A stretch of 64,000 nucleotides of DNA. Origin: Paraconiothyrium sp. Pb-2020. Its lineage: Eukaryota; Ascomycota; Dothideomycetes; Pleosporales; Didymosphaeriaceae. Shown here in pieces: positions 10,845 through 20,195 of the stretch. The stretch's first letter is position 1; each line of letters opens with the position of its first letter. A model generated the notes under the pieces. That model saw only the letters and a program-made list of their open reading frames with translations, did no database searches and had not been told where the DNA came from. The position numbers were made by a program, and so were the translations under genes. The DNA lies in assembly GCA_022419385.1 (NCBI GenBank), contig JAJUBI010000003.1:186001-250000 (forward strand). Reading direction: 5' to 3'.

Positions 10845-12950
10845 ATGGAGCGAAGATCGTCAGAAGAGAAGCGGGCCAAGAAGGACCACGTCGTTGAGGA
10901 AGAGTACGCTTATTCTGACTCGGATGCGCTCTCCATCAAAGACGCCGCGAGAGGCGACAACCTGCCTGACAACTACTTCCTGAGCGTAGCCTTCATCGGC
11001 ACCGTCGCGGGCCTGTGTCTTGGGCAGATAGCAGCGTACATTTTCCTCATCTTGCCGACGAACGTACTCACTTTCATCGACGAGGTAAGCCCCACCCTTC
11101 TCCACCCAGATCTATCCGCATGCTGATTGATCGGCAGGATATCGGTCCAAGCAAAAATCTAGCATGGGTCAACATCGCCAGAACTCTTGCCGAGAGCACA
11201 ATGTTCTTGGTCTCTGGACGCTTGAGCGATCTATTTGGCCGTCGCTGGTTCTTTATCGGCGGTAATGTCATCTGTTTGATTGGGCTTATCGTCGGGGCAT
11301 GCGCAAAGAACGTGGACACGCTGATCGTCGCGTCTGCGGTGTACGGTTTGGGAGAATGCATCCAGCTGAGCTTCGGCGTCGCCATTGGAGAACTGGTGAA
11401 GAATAAGCATAGGCCGGTCGTTGTAAGTAGTTTTCAAGTCGAAAGTTCCCTCAAGCTGACAATAATAGATGTCGTTCATCTTCGCGACATCAGCTCCGAT
11501 TGCCACGTTCGGCCCCAAGATTGCCAGAGCTTTCGTTCAGAATCCGTCTCTGGGCTGGCGTTGGACATACTATCTGAGTAAGCTCTCACCCATCAATTCG
11601 AGATGATTGCTTTGAAGCTGATCACATCAGACATCATCGTTGTCGGGGTGGCGATTATCCTTCTCTTCTTCTGCTACCACCCACCCACTTTCGATCTGCT
11701 GCACGAACACAAATCCAAGAAGCAGCAAATGAAGGAGCTTGATTACCCAGGCATGTTTCTGTGGACCGCGGGATTGGTTCTCTTCCTCATGGGTATCTCT
11801 TGGGTACGTCTTGTATGCCTCAGCGAAACGTGCGGAACTAACCAGAGTAGGGAGGAGGCATCTACCCATGGAAGTCGGCGGCGGTCATTTGCGCAATCGT
11901 CATCGGAGCTGCTTGTCTCATTGCCTTTGGCTTCTGGGAGGCTTATGGAAATGTCAAGTATCCCTTGATGCCCATGAAGTTCTTCAGAAATAGAGGCTTC
12001 ATATCGCTCGTAGCCTGCGCTACAGGTAAGCAGCATCGCTTATACCGAGGTCGGCCACTGACAAGCTCTAGTTGCCTCGATGTTCTACTACTCTGCGGTG
12101 TTGCTTTGGCCACAGCAGGTCGCGGTCATGTATACCACTGATGTTGATTACGCTGGCTGGTTATCTGTAAGTATAAGAGAATCACACATATCCTTTCAAG
12201 CTGACCATATCTAGTGCACCGTGTCCGCAGCAACTGCACTTGGGCAGATTGCTGCTGGTGGGCTGATCAAAGTCTTCGGCAAGACGCGATACTGGCTCAT
12301 ACTCTCCGCCTTCGGCATGGTCGCGTTTGTTTCGTCGTGCGCCTCATTGACCCCAAGCACCTTGAACCGAGGCATCGCTTTCACCATCATTGGTCCCTTC
12401 TTCGTCGGCTTCATTGAATTGGCTGCTTTGGCGCTAGCTCCCCTCTTCTGCAAGGCCGAGGAGATAGGCGTATCATCAGGCATGCTTGCGTCTATTCGTG
12501 CCGCTGGTCAGTTTACCTCACATCAAATTTCGTGCGTTGCTGACTGTTTCAGGTGGTTCGGTCGCTGTCGCTGTATACTCTACCATTCTGACCAACAGAC
12601 TGGCAACCACGCTTCCCACTGTCGTTGGCGGTGCCGCGACTGCAGCAGGCCTGCCCGCCTCTGACATTCCAGGAGTGCTCGCAGGTGTTGCAGCAGGTAC
12701 TGTCGCAGAGGCCCCTGGCGTTAACACCTCCATCCTTACTGCTATTGCCGGGGCTGTGCCCATCGCATACAGTCAGGCTTTCAAGACCGTCTACCTCGCT
12801 TCGCTGGGCTTTGGAGGTATCGCCATCATTGGTAGCTTGCTGACCGTGGATCCCGAGAAGCATCTCACGGACAAGGTCGAGAGGCGTCTGCATGGCATGG
12901 GCGCTGGGAATGGGGTGGAGAGTCAAGAGAAAGTGGCGGCTGCGGCTTGA
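10845..12950 (+). CDS. MFS efflux transporter, TRI12-like, 14-TM type
   Basis: Eight exons: 10845-11084, 11138-11422, 11469-11577, 11631-11803, 11851-12025, 12072-12166, 12215-12506 and 12553-12950. Introns are 46-53 bp and phases agree, giving 588 residues. A charged cytoplasmic N-tail of about 40 residues is followed by many hydrophobic segments. The signature GRLSDLFGRRWF is the MFS loop between TM2 and TM3, and the sequence pattern fits the fungal TRI12/siderophore-transporter group with 14 membrane segments. Such proteins export secondary metabolites or import siderophores at the plasma membrane. Its place inside the acyl-CoA cluster suggests transport of the substrate or product. Direction and ligand cannot be told from sequence. 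Confidence 0.9.
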
Positions 12951-13494
12951 GGCTGTGCGCGACACGATTGTGAATACGTGCCCATGAAAAGTTGTGTTAG
13001 ACAGTTAGATACGGAAAATGTGTATACGGAACGATTACTGTGGTTTATGCCTGATGTTAGCGTACGCAGTGAAGGACAAGGAGAGAAAAAGGTCGACGCC
13101 CACGCCCGCTGTAGTCACTGCCCCGCGCTTACCACTCGGGCTAGCTCCAAACATCTGCTCTTGCTCTCCCACCAAACGGGCACCTGCAGCTAGCATGTTC
13201 ACTCTCTTTCCATTTGATCTCCTTTTCATGTCTAGCCCAGATGCAGAACTGCAAGGACGCCAGGCGTATGCACCTGGCTACTCCGGCCGGGTATAGTCAG
13301 GCTAGTCCTGCACGCCCCACACTGTGCAATAGCAATGCCTCGGTTCAGCGTTTCCACACGCTCCTCTTGCCATTCTTCTTTCAAAATACTCAAGCAAATT
13401 GTGTGATTTATTGCGCATTGCGACTACTGGCAGATCAAGCAGTACCGAACCTTGAACGGCACATACGCTCTATATACCAAAACAAATTTTCGAT
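12951..13494. other. Intergenic, 544 bp
   Basis: Gap between the MFS and ABM-like genes. Only short overlapping frames occur, and no motif of the cluster was found. Confidence 0.5.
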
Positions 13495-14243
13495 ATGCCC
13501 AATCTCGTAGTCGTCGCCCAATTGCCCTTCGCAAGTAGTACTGCCAGAGATACAGTAAGATATACAGTCGGGCTCACAAGTACAACACTGACGCAACACA
13601 GGCGTTGGAAAAGCTACGCACAATCGCCCAGTTCGCGAAGGACAATGAGCCAGAAACCCTCAAGTACTCCATCTCCGCATCTCGAAAAGATTCAGAAGGG
13701 AATGTGCTGTTTGTAATAGAAGAGTGATTAACCCGAGCCTCATCATTTGAACAAACTAATGAATATAGGTACACTTCGCAATCAGCCTTCGATGCGCACA
13801 TGGCTGCTGAGCCCGTAAAAGATATGGTCTCGTGGCTGACTGCGAACCAAAATCAACTCGACGGCGAAGCCACTGTAACAATGTCCGAGACCTATTGTTC
13901 CTTCACCCGCCCAGAGATCGCCAAGGCGACCGACCCGTGGATCTGCTACGCCTCCATCGAGTACAAGCAAGGAAAGCGCGCTGAAGCACTGGAGCCTTGG
14001 AAACACGTCACTTCCGAAACAGAGAAGAATGAAGCGGAAACGCTAAGCTACAGTATTTTAAAGGATACGGGGCATCCCGAGAAGATTAAGACGGTTGAGG
14101 TATATAAGAATCAGGAGTACTTTAAGGAGGTGCATGTGCCGAGTAAGGCTGTGCAGGAGAATGTGAGGGATTATGGGAATGAAATTAGGATTGGTCTTGA
14201 ACATTCTTTTTTGAAGTTGGAGGCGGGGTTCTTGGGGAGGTGA
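13495..14243 (+). CDS. Small ABM-like (dimeric alpha/beta barrel) protein
   Basis: Exons 13495-13554, 13602-13723 and 13769-14243 (introns 47 and 45 bp) give 218 residues. The N-terminal 100 residues read like an antibiotic-biosynthesis-monooxygenase fold: a VVVAQLPF first strand, a helix (ALEKLRTIAQFAK), then KYSISASRKDSEGNVLFVIEEY and a helix with FDAHMAAEP. The second half (TYCSFTRPEIAKATDPWICYASIEYKQGK and onward) has a similar strand-helix rhythm and may be a second, diverged copy. No signal peptide or PTS1 is seen. ABM proteins are usually small oxygenases or binding proteins acting on polyketide or aromatic compounds; the role here is unknown. The family call rests on pattern only. Confidence 0.7.
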
Positions 14244-14302
14244 AATATTGCATAGTACATCAGATAGAAAGTTTTCGAGGCATATTAGTCTCACAACCAG
14301 AT

Positions 14303-14510
14303 GTACGTTCACACTATGATACTCCTAAGGCACACATATCTTTGTGCATGGTTCGTACGCTCACAGATGTTCTCTGGTGTACCTAGGTACGGAAAGTGCT
14401 CTCTACTAGTGTTCCGCGTACATGGGCGGGTCTTGCCACCCTGAGAATGCATCATTCTTCTACTCATCTTCACCAACAAGCTTGTACGTTCACAAATTCG
14501 TACGTTCACA
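14303..14510 (+). repeat. Four dispersed copies of GTACGYTCACA
   Basis: Copies begin at 14303, 14355 (with C for T), 14484 and 14500. The last two are 16 bp apart. They are direct repeats and could be operators or a chance micro-repeat. Confidence 0.5.
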
Positions 14511-14649
14511 GCGCAACCCATGCGGAAACAATCGCTAATCCCGCATTACGCGGCCCATGTACACGTGTCCTAGCTCGATGCGCGATTGTTCGCTGCTCAA
14601 TGGACGAGCAACTGATGGTCACAGGGTGAACGGGTGGGGTCATACTAAG

Positions 14650-14664
14650 CTAATGAATCATTAG
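14650..14664. promoter_or_regulatory. Perfect bZIP-like palindrome CTAATGAATCATTAG
   Basis: A 15-bp palindrome around a single central base. This is the fullest version of the motif that recurs in the cluster promoters. It lies about 400 bp upstream of the AtuA-like start at 15065. Confidence 0.6.
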
Positions 14665-14687
14665 GATATCATTACCCCACCCTTCCC

Positions 14688-14701
14688 GAATGATTCACTA
14701 G
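14688..14701 (+). promoter_or_regulatory. Candidate bZIP site GAATGATTCACTAG
   Basis: Shares 13 bases with the 6558 site and lies 24 bp after the perfect palindrome, so the two could be bound together. Confidence 0.55.
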
Positions 14702-14959
14702 CTGCCTCATATCCACTCTGCGCTTCTGTTTGCACTGTCGGAAACGATTTGCATTGTACTGATCTCGAGACCCTTCCATATGCAGGCTGCCTGATATTGC
14801 CGGTATCTTCAAACAATCCGCTTTCTCCTATGGCCATTCCCAACAAAGCTACCTGGGGTCTTTGCGCCGAGCACAAGCTGTATGGCACGATTGGTGGCTG
14901 ACCCTTGTGCTGATATTCCAATTATGTAGGTGTAGCCTGATGTTCGATATCTCCGTACT

Positions 14960-14964
14960 TATAA
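14960..14964 (+). promoter_or_regulatory. Probable TATA box of the AtuA-like gene
   Basis: TATAA occurs 101 bp before the start codon at 15065, followed by CCCCGCCCTGCCTCCC, a pyrimidine-rich tract common at fungal transcription starts. Confidence 0.4.
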
Positions 14965-15064
14965 CCCCGCCCTGCCTCCCTCTTGCTTATGTTTCTAGAC
15001 TTCTCACCTGATATCCCCTTGCTTGTACCTATCCTTCAGATCTTGTTTGTTTTCAGTTTTCATT

Positions 15065-17137
15065 ATGGCTCCTCCAGTCGATAATGGAGTTAACGCTTCA
15101 GTCGCCAACGGCACAAACGGCGCCAATGGATCTCAGAAGAGGCCCATCTACATCGCAGGTTGCTCCGGAGGTGTGTATGATAGAAAACGAGCCATCGAAG
15201 ACATGGCTAAGGTAGAAATTACCTCCTCACCGTATCATTAGAAGATACCAACAGTCACAGAACGAACCGCACGTCGACGTGATTACCGGGGACTGGATGT
15301 CAGAATGTAACATGACCCTCCGTGGCTCAGACAAGCGGGACAAGCTCGCAAAGAAGCAACTCTCTGCCGTCGGAGCTGCCTACGAGCCATACTTCCTCGA
15401 GGAAGTCGACCCCGCCATCCCATGGCTTGCGAAGAACAAGACGAAGATCTGCGTAAACGCAGGCGCAAGCGATGTTGAGGGCCTAGCCAACGAGGTGAAG
15501 AAGCTGGTTGCTAAGCACGGTGTGGATCTCAAGGTGGCTTATGTCGATGGTGATGATTGCACGGATGCTGTTCTGGAATTGTACCGCAAGGGCGAGAACT
15601 TCCCCAATCTCCCGGCTGGCAAGAACATTCAAGACTGGCCCTTTGAGCCGATATGTGCTCAATGCTACCTTGGGGCTACAGGTATTGCAACTTGCTTTGC
15701 AGGTAAGGATCTATCGTTCGCTTCGGTAAACGTATGCTAACAGTATTTCAGCTGGTGCAGACATTGTTGTTTGTGGCCGCGTAGCCGACGCTTCCCCTAC
15801 CGTTGGTGCCGCAATGTGGTGGCATGGCTGGACGCGTGAAAACAACATCCAAGAAGTTGCTTCAGCGTTGATGGTTGGCCACGTGATTGAATGCTCGACA
15901 TATGCTACGGGAGGTTATTACAGTGGTTTCAAGGATCTTGGTGTCAAGGACACTGATATGGGCTACCCTATTGCTGCCATTGAGACAAACGGTGAGGCTG
16001 TGTATACAATGGAGAAGGTAAGTCAGACCGTTGAACTTCACATCTAGACCGATTCCTGACCTGGATTAGGGCAAGCACGGCTTGGTAAACATTCAGACTA
16101 TCGCTAGTCAGCTTCTCTACGAGATCCAGGGACCTTACTACTACAACTCCGATGTCACCGCCCAAATCGAGAATGTAAAGCTCGAGCAAGTTGGCGAGAA
16201 CGCTGTGCGCATGTCTGGTATCAAGGGCCTCCCCGCTCCTCCAACGACCAAGGTTGGAATCACAGCAAAGGGTGGGTACCAGGCCGAGTTCCACTTCTAT
16301 CTCACTGGCCTGGATATTGAGGAGAAAGCCAAGATGATCGAGAGGCAGACACTTGCCGCGATGGGCGACTATGCCAAGGAGTTCACCTGCTTGAAGTTTC
16401 AGATTGCCGGAACTGTCCCCGAAGACCCTCAGTCGCAGAACGAGGCTACGGTTGACTTGCGAATCTTTGCCCAGACTCAAAATGCTGATATGCTTTCTGC
16501 TGGTGCCATGATCGACTCTGACCGCGGCTCGTTTGCGCGCTTCTGCATTGAAAACCTGTTGCAGGGCTACCCTGGATCTACCATGGCACCCGACATGCGC
16601 ACCGCGATGGGCAGACCTTTCTTCGAATACTGGGTCAGCCTGATGCCCCAGGAATTTGTCAAGGAGCAGGCTCACCTGCCAGACGGCACCGTGGTCGACA
16701 TCCCGTCTCCAACAGTGACGCAGGAGTATGACTTTAATCAGCCCTCGTACAACACACACCATCCTGTCGATCTCTCCTCCTTTGGGCCCACGACTCGCGC
16801 GCCGCTCGGCTACGTGGTGATGGGCCGCTCAGGCGACAAATCATCCAACTGCAACCTGGGTCTCTTTGTGCGTCATGAAGACGAGTACGACTGGCTGCGC
16901 ACGCTCCTCAGTGTTGAGAAAATTCGCGAGCTCCTTGGAAAGGATGACTCGGGCAAGAACATTGACCGTTGTGAGATGCCCAACATTTACGCTGTACATT
17001 TCTTACTCCGAGACCATCTTGACCGCGGGTTCAACGCCACAAGTGGATTCGATAGCTTAGGCAAGAACCTTTGTGAGTACATCAGGTGTAGATATGTGGA
17101 TATTCCGAATAAGTTCTTGGAGCGTGGTCGCGTTTGA
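15065..17137 (+). CDS. AtuA-family (DUF1446) protein, copy 2
   Basis: Exons 15065-15211, 15255-15702, 15752-16017 and 16070-17137 (introns 43, 49 and 52 bp) give 642 residues. The family layout matches copy 1: GCSGGVYDRKRAIEDMA at the N-terminus, GDWMSECNMTL, YVDGDD, CGRVADASP, YATGGYYSGF and, in the C-terminal domain, GRSGDKSSNCNLG. Copy 1 has GAIGDG where this copy has GVYDRK, so the two belong to different subgroups rather than being a recent duplicate. The tail GRV is not a PTS1. It sits between the ABM-like gene and the bZIP regulator, with the strongest bZIP-like palindrome in its promoter. The biochemical role of AtuA proteins is not established. Confidence 0.9.
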
Positions 17138-17525
17138 GCAGGCGGAAATTGCATGGTCTGAGGGTCGGTAGATTTCAGCATTGGCAGGCGTTCGAATCCT
17201 TCCAACCTAATCAACTGCGCATCTACAATAATCCGATACTGTGACTTTGATCGTATTGTGTCACTACTGCCAAGCATGTAAGGAAGCCTAAGATCATCAT
17301 CGGTGTAGTGGCGCCTCCCTAATGCACGCTAATCACAGCACGTCCCGTCCTGACCCCAGAAGCGGGGGTTCCGGAAGCCGTCTCCCCAGCCTTCTCCACT
17401 TCTTCGAGCACTCTTCCATTGACAAACCATCAATTTTATTTTGTCGATGAGCGAGAAGCTGCATGAGCCCGCTGTGCAGGGTTACGACTAATAACTGCAT
17501 GACCACCAACCTGAAACGTGAAAAG
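17138..17525. other. Intergenic, 388 bp
   Basis: Upstream region of the bZIP gene. No copy of the TGAWTCA motif was seen, so autoregulation by that site is not supported. Confidence 0.5.
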
Positions 17526-18580
17526 ATGGCATCTACATCACCTTCGGACACAACATCTCCCGCAGGTGGCGGGCCGCGCACGGCGCAAGATTTCGAGAAC
17601 TTAGAAAAGAAAAGAGCGAGAGATAGAAAGAGTCAGAAGGCCATGCGCGAGAGAACAAAATGGAACATTCAATGTCTGACTCAACAAGTCGAACAACTGA
17701 CACGTGCACTCGACGCAGAATCACGGGAAAAGAACGACCTGTACAACAGATTTCTTGCTGTGTCTGAAGAAAACGACCACTTGCGCGTTCAGAAAGCTGC
17801 ACTGCAGCTACGGCTCCTTGGGAATGGACAGTCACCGCCTGACAGCGCGTCTTCACCCACTGGCCTCGCGCCTTACGAAGCGATCCCAATGAACACTAGT
17901 CCTACATGCATGTCGGATCAGATCTTGCAAACCTTCGTCGAGAGCAGGTGGGAAGCTTACGCTTTCCAAACAGCAGGACGCATTGAGTCGTATCCCGATA
18001 AACCTGATCTCAGCGCCCTGTTCGACGGCCGACCAAATCGCCAGGTAGACGAGACGAGTTCGATTGTAGGCGACATCATCAGGAGTTATACAGAGATCAA
18101 CACGCTGCCAAAGAAGGTGGCCGTGCACTATATCATGAGTACGCTTCTGAAGTGGGAGGTGCTGAGGACGAAGGCGAGCTTCCAGGCTATGCCAGACTGG
18201 CTGCGTCCAGAGCCGGTCCAGCTTGAACGACCACATGCCAGCTGGATTGATCGGATACCATGGTCCGTTTCCTTGCTGTACCTGTGGCACGTAGCTAATT
18301 CACTCGCAGGCCCAAGATCCGGATCTATCTCATCGACCACCCTGAAGTAAAATTCGACGACTTCGCTTCCGCATACAGCACATCATTCAACGTCAAGTGG
18401 GACTACGACCCCAACCATGTCATTTTAACTACGTCAAACGACGAGCGTGGCGGCATATCCATCAACCCCATTTACGAAGAGCACGTGAGGCAGCTGAAGA
18501 ACTGGACCGTAGGAGGCGCCTTTCGACTGAAGTTCCCAGAGATGACGGAAATTATCGATAGCTACAAAAACGAAAAGTAG
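17526..18580 (+). CDS. bZIP transcription factor with C-terminal DUF3425
   Basis: Exons 17526-18262 and 18310-18580 (47-bp intron) encode 335 residues; in-frame ATGs at 17463 and 17499 could extend it. A basic region KKRARDRKSQKAMRERTKW near residues 30-50 is followed by a leucine-zipper-like heptad stretch (LTQQVEQLTRAL and onward). The C-terminal half matches the fungal DUF3425 pattern: LLKWEVL, MPDWLRP, ASWIDRIPWP, then KIRIYLIDHPEVKFDDF and, at the end, NWTVGGAFRLKFPEM. The residue usually Asn in bZIP basic regions is Asp here (DRKSQKAMR), while the conserved Arg is kept. It is the only DNA-binding regulator in the cluster and the natural candidate to bind the TGAWTCA sites; that link is inference. 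Confidence 0.88.
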
Positions 18581-20195
18581 GTGTGTGCAGATGTGTAAAA
18601 GAGTCTAGTGCTAACCGGAAAAGGAGCGGCGGAGGTTTTCCAGAGGAGATGCTCAACCCTGTGACTCTGCCGCGGTACGCGATATGAAGGAAAATCGCTC
18701 TGGATCACGCTCCACCCTACAACTCACAAAGGTCAAGCGACCCTCGGCTACGCGACGTTGTGCTGCCACTTGCAGTCTTCGATTCCCGATAAGGGACTGC
18801 ACTGTAGCCGACCTAGGAAGGGCCGTGAGACAAGCCACGAGCACTACCAAATCTACAACACGACCAGGCTGAAATGCTTCCATCCTGCACGCTGCAGCAG
18901 TCGGAATTCGCGGACCCAGACCGGTGCCACGCTATTCTGCGCATTGTCGCGAAGCGCGTCATGGCTGTCCGCCTCAGGCCACCGCATAGGCGGCAGATTG
19001 CGCCTACAGCCACTGACAATGGTGGTATGCCATTGCAGACATCTCTACCACGCCGCCGTGGTGCATACAAGAGTGAAGCTTTGCACGTACCCCAGTCATG
19101 CCACATACACGGTGAAATAACTGCGCATGAGGCTCAACTGGGTCGATCACTCTCTGCACTTGCTTCTGGAGACTCTCTTGTGGACATCAATGCGTTAAGC
19201 TTGGTTCTGCAGCGCTGTCGCGGATGAAGCTCCAGATAGGACAGAAGAGAGATGCAGCGAAGGGTGAATGTACTATACACGAAGGAAAGCGGATTATGGA
19301 CTGAAGTCAGTGGGACTGGACCTCTTTTTAATTGGCACTTTTTGAAATTCGGCGGACTATGAAGGAACACGCATATGCATAGGATTAGTAGCTGCAAGTA
19401 AGAGACAATTTCCTCTTGGATGGCTTACATTAACGACGCATAAATCTTCTAGTAGTGTATTATTCGCTCTATGTTCAACGGTAATTAGGTATTTTGTATG
19501 AGTCTATTGCCTTTTACCTTCCATTTTGTTAACGTGGCACCTACGTGATGTTTATGGTTGGGGGAGAAATTCGCCTTTGATCTATCTCAAGAACCATTGG
19601 TACGCGTGTTAGCATACCCACTATGTCTTTAGAAATATTTCAAGCCGAGATCTGGATATACGAGAAATTAATAAACCAAAATCTGTATTTAACAGCAAAA
19701 TGCGTCCGAAGTGGCGCGTGATATCCTTCAGATATGTTCGAAGAGCGGTTGAAGGGAACAGGATATACACCCCTCCAGAGTGTCATTGTATAGATTAAAA
19801 GTGACAAAGTGAACTCGTGTTACTTTATACTTAAAGCTTACTACTATAGGGAGCTGTGCTATTCACTTCCAAGGTTGCTTAGTGAGTCTTCCCTATAGTG
19901 TAGATCCCAGGATCGTTGTCGAGCTCGGCCTATAACCGAATGTGTATACTTATAGTTCGACATGTGCCCACAATGTATGGTGGCAAGTTTAGCAGTCTAG
20001 TCGCTTTCGGAATGGAGGAGCAGCTTTCCCCAGAAAACGCACAGACCTTCATCACAATCGTGCCTCGGCATCTTAGTTTCAAGTGTTAGTCCGCGCGAAC
20101 GACGACCGAACCGTGCAATTCCGGCTTATATGGATAGTGCAATGCCTCCCTCATTGCAGGTCCCTCCGTGAGATCACTCGGCTTGATTTTCCGCC
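18581..20195. other. Intergenic, 1.6 kb, AT-rich toward the right
   Basis: No gene is supported. From about 19.4 kb the sequence becomes AT-rich with many stops in all frames, possibly an old repeat or RIP-affected stretch. A short inverted repeat lies at 19841-19903. Confidence 0.5.
19841..19903. repeat. Short imperfect inverted repeat
   Basis: CTACTATAGGGA at 19841-19852 faces TCCCTATAGTGTAG at 19890-19903, a 12/14-base inverted pair with a 37-base loop. It could be the remains of a small element end or a hairpin. Confidence 0.35.

Larger units (their letters stand above)
14244..15064. promoter_or_regulatory. Promoter region of the second AtuA-like gene, 821 bp
   Basis: This gap holds four copies of an 11-bp motif GTACGYTCACA (14303-14510), two bZIP-like sites at 14650 and 14689, and a TATAA at 14960 followed by a C/T-rich tract, which is a typical fungal core promoter arrangement. 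Confidence 0.6.

Noticed and set aside
19841..19903. CTATAGGGA resembling a phage T7 promoter end (cloning vector trace)
   Set aside because: The rest of the T7 promoter is missing and the flanks are ordinary AT-rich genomic sequence.
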